Positions 6,780 through 9,678 of a stretch of 9,678 bases of DNA are shown here, piece by piece. The notes beneath the pieces are model-generated. The model was not told where the DNA came from. It saw only the letters and a program-made list of their open reading frames with translations, and made no database searches. Source of the stretch: Sphingomonadales bacterium (GTDB lineage Bacteria > Pseudomonadota > Alphaproteobacteria > Sphingomonadales > Sphingomonadaceae). The translations under genes and the position numbers were made by a program. The number at the start of each line of letters is the position of its first letter. Positions within the stretch are counted from its first letter, which is position 1. Where the stretch lies: the NCBI GenBank assembly GCA_018971065.1, contig JAGWVC010000126.1:1-9678 (forward strand), read 5' to 3'.

Positions 6780-7905
6780 GCGGAACCGCCTCGCCACCCT
6801 GAAGGCGGTGCGTGCAGCCCAGCGCGGCGGGGTCGCAGGCATCGCACAGCGCGGCGACGGTGCGCCAGCCGATGGCACGCAGCCGCGCGGCGATCTGGGC
6901 ATCGTGCCCCAGCGGCAGGAACAGCGTATCGCGCACGGGTTCCTTCGCGGCGAGCGCGTCGATCAGGTCGTCCGGGTAGAGCGAGAAGCCGGTGGCGGGT
7001 TCGGATTCGGCAGGCTCGCGACCAAGGATGGTGTAAGTGCCGCCGCGCCCCAGCGGGCCGCGCGCGGCTTCGGCATAAATGGTGAAGCCGAACCACGACT
7101 GGTATTCGAAGCCGTGGCGCTCGCTGGGGTCCAGCGTCAGCCGCGCCCTCCCGGCCAGCCGCGCGGCGATCTGGTTCAGCGCGGCGATGCGGGTGGCAAG
7201 GACGCCGCCGAGGCCTGAATCGAATTCGGCAAGCCGCGCAATCGCGGTGGCGAACGGCCCGGTGGCATACAGCAACGGCAGGTAGGCTTCGCCGCCGGCG
7301 GTGACGAGCGCGCCGGCATCCTTGGCATCCAGTTCGCGGCGCACCGCGTCGATGGCGTTCGCCGCCAGGGGCAGCGGCCCGGCGGCAAGCGTATCGACCA
7401 GATCGGGCAGGGTGAAATCGACCGAAATGCCGGAGGCCCCGGCAGCGGCAAGCGCCTCGACCGCGAGCGCGACGACTTCGCCGGCGGCGGCAACGCTGTC
7501 CGACCCGATCAGCTCGGCGCCGATCTGGAGGCGTTCGCGGGTGGGATCGAGGCCGTCGCCCTTGATGGTGACGACCTGACCCGCATAGCTGAGCCGCAAG
7601 GGCCGCGCGGCGGCGGCAAGGCGCGTGGCGGCGATGCGGCCGACCTGCGGGGTCATGTCCGAACGCAGCGCCAGCGTGCGCAGGCTGGCCGGATCGACGA
7701 AGCGGAACATGCGGCGGGTTTCGATGCCAGCCATGCGGCTGGCCAGCGACTTCTCGAACTCGATCGATGGCGGCAGCACGCGATCGTAGCCGTGCCCGTC
7801 AAGCGCATCCATCACCGCGCGGGTAACGCGCGCGGCGGCAAGCGCGCTGGGCGGCAGGCGGTCTTCAAGCCCCTCGGGCAGCAGATCACGATCGGTGGTA
7901 TCCAT
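6772..7905 (-). CDS. hisZ: ATP phosphoribosyltransferase regulatory subunit
   Basis: Encodes 377 residues from the ATG at 7905. HisZ resembles histidyl-tRNA synthetase but lacks aminoacylation; it binds the short form of HisG and makes it active and sensitive to histidine in the first step of histidine synthesis. Seen: LLPEGLEDRLPP near the start, IEFEKSLASR (48-57), FRFVDPASLRTLALRSDMTPQ (67-87, in short LRSDMTPQVGRIAATRL), RPLRLSYAGQV (101-111), and RERLQIGAELIGSD (123-136). Near the C-terminus are HGFEYQSWFGF and a GRGGTYTILGRE loop where true HisRS has its third motif. The family length and this pattern exclude HisS. The frame stays open well upstream (to 8361), but homologous sequence begins at MDTTDRDLLPEG, and AAAGG lies 8 bases before that ATG. 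It is divergent from the secreted small protein at 8001. Confidence 0.94.
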   Translation of the reverse strand: MDTTDRDLLPEGLEDRLPPSALAAARVTRAVMDALDGHGYDRVLPPSIEFEKSLASRMAGIETRRMFRFVDPASLRTLALRSDMTPQVGRIAATRLAAAARPLRLSYAGQVVTIKGDGLDPTRERLQIGAELIGSDSVAAAGEVVALAVEALAAAGASGISVDFTLPDLVDTLAAGPLPLAANAIDAVRRELDAKDAGALVTAGGEAYLPLLYATGPFATAIARLAEFDSGLGGVLATRIAALNQIAARLAGRARLTLDPSERHGFEYQSWFGFTIYAEAARGPLGRGGTYTILGREPAESEPATGFSLYPDDLIDALAAKEPVRDTLFLPLGHDAQIAARLRAIGWRTVAALCDACDPAALGCTHRLQGGEAVPLN

Positions 7906-8000
7906 GAGGGGCGCCTTTAGCGATGGATTGCCAAGGGGGAAAGCGTGAAGGATAGTCAGGCCCGAGCGTGCGTTCACGCAGGGAGGACAGGGTAGCGGGC

Positions 8001-8459
8001 ATGAGGTGGGAACCGATCCTGTTGATCCTGCTGGCGGCTGCGCCAGCGGCTGCGCAGGATGCGCCAGCTGGCCAGCCGGGCACGCAGGACGAAGACGCGC
8101 TGGCGGCAGAGCGGCTGATGATGCTGCCGCCGCGCCCGCCGAAACCGCGCTGCAAGGAGAATGGCGAGGAAGGCGCGATCGTGGTCTGCGGGCGAACCAC
8201 CGAGACCGAGCGCTATCGCGTGAAATCGAGCGGTGACGAGGACCCGCTGTCGGCCGGGGCAACCCGCACCGGGGTGCCCCACGTCGGCCAGTCGCTGGTG
8301 ACCGGACTGCGCGATTGCAGCCCGGCCTCGGGCAACAAGTGCCGGTCGCTGGGGCGGGCACCGGCGCCGATCTATTACTTCGACATCACCAAGCTGCCAC
8401 CGCCACCCGAAGGATCGGATGCCGACAAGATCGCCAAGGACGAGATGGCGGCGCCGTGA
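8001..8459 (+). CDS. Small secreted protein of unknown function
   Basis: Encodes 152 residues. Seen: a clear signal peptide, MRWEPILLILLAAAPAAAQ, probably cut after AAA at about residue 18. The mature part has a proline-rich PPRPPKP segment, four cysteines (in PRCKE, VVCGR, DCSPA and KCRSL) and a charged C-terminus. The block GAIVVCGRTTETERYRV resembles a motif I associate with uncharacterised sphingomonad proteins (from memory, not searched). The four cysteines could form two disulfides in the periplasm (inference). The ATG is chosen because it begins the signal peptide; GGAGG (7982-7986) lies 14 bases before it, a little far. A GTG at 7968 would add 11 basic residues and is less likely. It is the first gene of a same-strand run with RNase T2 (75 bases downstream) and an rRNA-modifying enzyme. 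Confidence 0.8.
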   Translation: MRWEPILLILLAAAPAAAQDAPAGQPGTQDEDALAAERLMMLPPRPPKPRCKENGEEGAIVVCGRTTETERYRVKSSGDEDPLSAGATRTGVPHVGQSLVTGLRDCSPASGNKCRSLGRAPAPIYYFDITKLPPPPEGSDADKIAKDEMAAP

Positions 8460-8534
8460 GCCGATTGCGCCGGCGCGTGGTTTCCGGCTGGGCGCGCGTC
8501 GTGTAGGGCCGTTGCGGCAAGGGAGAATTGTTCG

Positions 8535-9182
8535 ATGCGACGGGCGCGAATCGCGATCATGCTGGCGGTGGTGCTGGGACCCGTGCCGGCGGTGGCCGGC
8601 CCGCATCCCGACCATGCCTTTGGCCAGCGGGATTTCAGGCAGCGCGATTTCCGGGCCGGCGCGCCGCGCGACCTGGGCCCCCGCGCGCCCGGGGCGTTCG
8701 ACTATTACGTGCTGGCGCTGACCTGGGTGCCGGGGTTCTGCGCCACGCATGACGATCCGCAGGAATGTTCGCGTCCTGTCGGGTTTGGCCTGCACGGGCT
8801 GTGGCCGCAGTTGAACGGCGGCGACTGGCCCAGCAACTGCGCGCGCGGCGGCCTTTCCCCGGCGGATCGAATGGCGTGGCGCGGCATCTATCCTTCGGGC
8901 GGGATGATCGACCACGAGTGGGCCAAGCACGGCACCTGTTCGGGAATGGCCCCGGCGGACTACTTCCGCACCTCTCGCGCCGCGCTGGGCAAGGTGGCGA
9001 TTCCCGCCGACTACCGCGTGGCGCGGCGGGTGCCGAAGGAAGAACGCGGCAGGCTGATCGGCGATTTCGTGCGCGCCAATCCGGGAATGACGGCGGCGGG
9101 GATCAGGGTCAATGCGCAAAACGGGGTGATCGTGGAAGTGCAGATCTGCATGACCCGCAACGGCGCGTTCCGGGACTGCTGA
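8535..9182 (+). CDS. Ribonuclease T2 family protein, secreted
   Basis: Encodes 215 residues. RNase T2 enzymes cut single-stranded RNA with little base preference through a 2',3'-cyclic phosphate; bacterial members such as RNase I act in the periplasm. Seen: a signal peptide ([16 protein letters not shown], cut near residue 21), a charged linker holding the doubled QRDFR (31-40), the core strand [15 protein letters not shown] (55-69), catalytic site [11 protein letters not shown] (83-92) with His87, and catalytic site [12 protein letters not shown] (126-135) with Glu128 and His132. All catalytic residues are present. Six cysteines, an even number, suit disulfides. GGGAG (8521-8525) is 9 bases ahead of the ATG. 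The TGA stop overlaps the next gene's ATG by one base. An active scavenging ribonuclease is likely. Confidence 0.93.
   Translation: MRRARIAIMLAVVLGPVPAVAGPHPDHAFGQRDFRQRDFRAGAPRDLGPRAPGAFDYYVLALTWVPGFCATHDDPQECSRPVGFGLHGLWPQLNGGDWPSNCARGGLSPADRMAWRGIYPSGGMIDHEWAKHGTCSGMAPADYFRTSRAALGKVAIPADYRVARRVPKEERGRLIGDFVRANPGMTAAGIRVNAQNGVIVEVQICMTRNGAFRDC
8625..8654 (+). repeat. Tandem 15-bp repeat coding QRDFR twice
   Basis: Two adjacent near-identical 15-base units (8625-8639 and 8640-8654) differ at two bases (CGG/CGC and AGG/CGG) and both encode QRDFR. They lie in the linker between signal peptide and catalytic core of the RNase T2 protein, where length change should be tolerated. Confidence 0.7.
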
Positions 9183-9678
9183 TGGCGCGACTGCTGCTGT
9201 TCAACAAGCCCTACGGGATGCTGTCGCAGTTCACCGATGCGGGAACCGATGGCGCACGGGCGACGCTTTCCGACGCGATCGACGTGCCCGGCGTCTATCC
9301 GGCGGGGCGGCTGGACCGTGACAGCGAAGGGCTGCTGCTGCTGACCGACGACGGGCGGTTGCAGGCACGCATCGCCGACCCGCGGTTCAAGATGGCCAAA
9401 ACCTATCTGGTACAGGTGGAAGGCGTGCCCGACGCCGCGCAACTGGAAGCGCTGCGGCGCGGGGTGCGGTTGAACGACGGGATGACGCGGCCGGCGGAAG
9501 CGGAGGCGATCGACCCGCCGGCGCTGTGGCCCCGCGACCCGCCGGTGCGGTTTCGCAAGACGGTGCCCGATAGCTGGATCAGCCTGACGATCCGCGAGGG
9601 GCGCAACCGGCAGGTGCGGCGGATGACGGCGGCGGTGGGCCTGCCGACCCTGCGGCTGGTGCGCTGGCGGATCGGCGA
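9182..9678 (+). CDS. rluE: 23S rRNA pseudouridine synthase, RluE type (3' end cut off)
   Basis: The frame opens at ATG 9182 and runs off the window after 165 residues; probably only a few tens of residues are missing. Seen: an N-terminal [12 protein letters not shown] (7-18) with no S4 RNA-binding domain ahead, the catalytic block [16 protein letters not shown] (40-55) with nucleophile Asp45, and the late motif [10 protein letters not shown] (139-148) followed by [11 protein letters not shown]. These define the RsuA/RluB/RluE/RluF family; lack of an S4 domain and the short length point to RluE, which in E. coli converts U2457 of 23S rRNA to pseudouridine. The start overlaps the RNase T2 stop (TGATG), so the two are probably translated together. 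Assignment to RluE rather than another member is likely but not certain without the end of the gene. Confidence 0.88.
   Translation, partial: MARLLLFNKPYGMLSQFTDAGTDGARATLSDAIDVPGVYPAGRLDRDSEGLLLLTDDGRLQARIADPRFKMAKTYLVQVEGVPDAAQLEALRRGVRLNDGMTRPAEAEAIDPPALWPRDPPVRFRKTVPDSWISLTIREGRNRQVRRMTAAVGLPTLRLVRWRIG

Noticed and set aside
5694..6902. Minus-strand open frame (402 codons) opposite the hydrolase
   Set aside because: The opposite strand has a full catalytic triad and signal segment; this frame is proline/arginine/histidine-rich shadow.
7966..7979. GCGTG-CGTT-CACGC hairpin ahead of the secreted-protein gene
   Set aside because: A 5-bp stem is too short to separate from chance in such GC-rich DNA, and no T tract follows.
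7906..8361. In-frame upstream extension of hisZ to 529 residues
   Set aside because: The added part is arginine/proline-rich, lies antisense to the secreted-protein gene at 8001, and HisZ-like sequence begins at the ATG at 7905 with a ribosome binding site.
7974..9119. Minus-strand open frame (381 codons) opposite the secreted protein and RNase T2
   Set aside because: It spans two supported plus-strand genes and shows no domain.
1..9678. CRISPR arrays, tRNA genes, insertion sequences, prophage or defence genes
   Set aside because: I saw no spaced direct repeats, no cloverleaf-like stretch, no transposase or integrase motifs, and base composition stays even apart from short intergenic AT-rich islands.

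Overview
The window is gene-dense, GC-rich DNA (roughly two thirds G+C by eye) that reads like the chromosome of an alphaproteobacterium, most probably a member of the Sphingomonadales. This rests on a large TonB-dependent receptor beside an AraC-type regulator, on the style of the PurA and HisZ proteins, and on a short secreted protein with the IVVCGR-type segment that I associate with sphingomonads. No tRNA, rRNA, CRISPR array, insertion sequence or integrase is visible. Two genes are cut by the window edges: the receptor on the left and the pseudouridine synthase on the right.

Layout from left to right. Positions 2-1279 (+) hold the C-terminal beta-barrel of a TonB-dependent receptor. It converges on an AraC-family regulator (2225-1329, -), and a perfect 11-bp hairpin lies between the two stop codons. 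A stretch of about 425 bp without a convincing gene follows (2226-2651). Next is a 333-residue regulator (3653-2652, -) that joins a degenerate receiver-like N-terminus to a MarR-type winged helix. Then comes a tightly coupled pair on the minus strand: purA (5588-4299, TTG start) and a secreted L,D-transpeptidase-fold (YkuD/YafK-like) protein (4299-3778), with stop and start overlapping as TGATG. An exported or membrane-anchored alpha/beta-hydrolase (5790-6779, +) overlaps tail to tail with hisZ (7905-6772, -). From 8001 rightward a plus-strand cluster carries a small secreted protein of unknown function, a periplasmic RNase T2 (8535-9182), and an RluE-type 23S rRNA pseudouridine synthase (from 9182, again joined by TGATG).

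How the genes fit together. HisZ (first step of histidine synthesis) and PurA (IMP to AMP branch) are metabolically linked because the histidine pathway consumes ATP and returns AICAR to purine synthesis. The two genes are neighbours in several beta-proteobacteria; here they share a strand but an inverted hydrolase gene separates them. The receptor and AraC gene look like an uptake locus with its own regulator. The right-hand cluster mixes cell-envelope and RNA functions. I see no clearly new multi-gene system. The items most worth a second look are the hybrid regulator, the two TGATG-coupled gene pairs, the secreted orphan protein and the inverted repeats ahead of purA.
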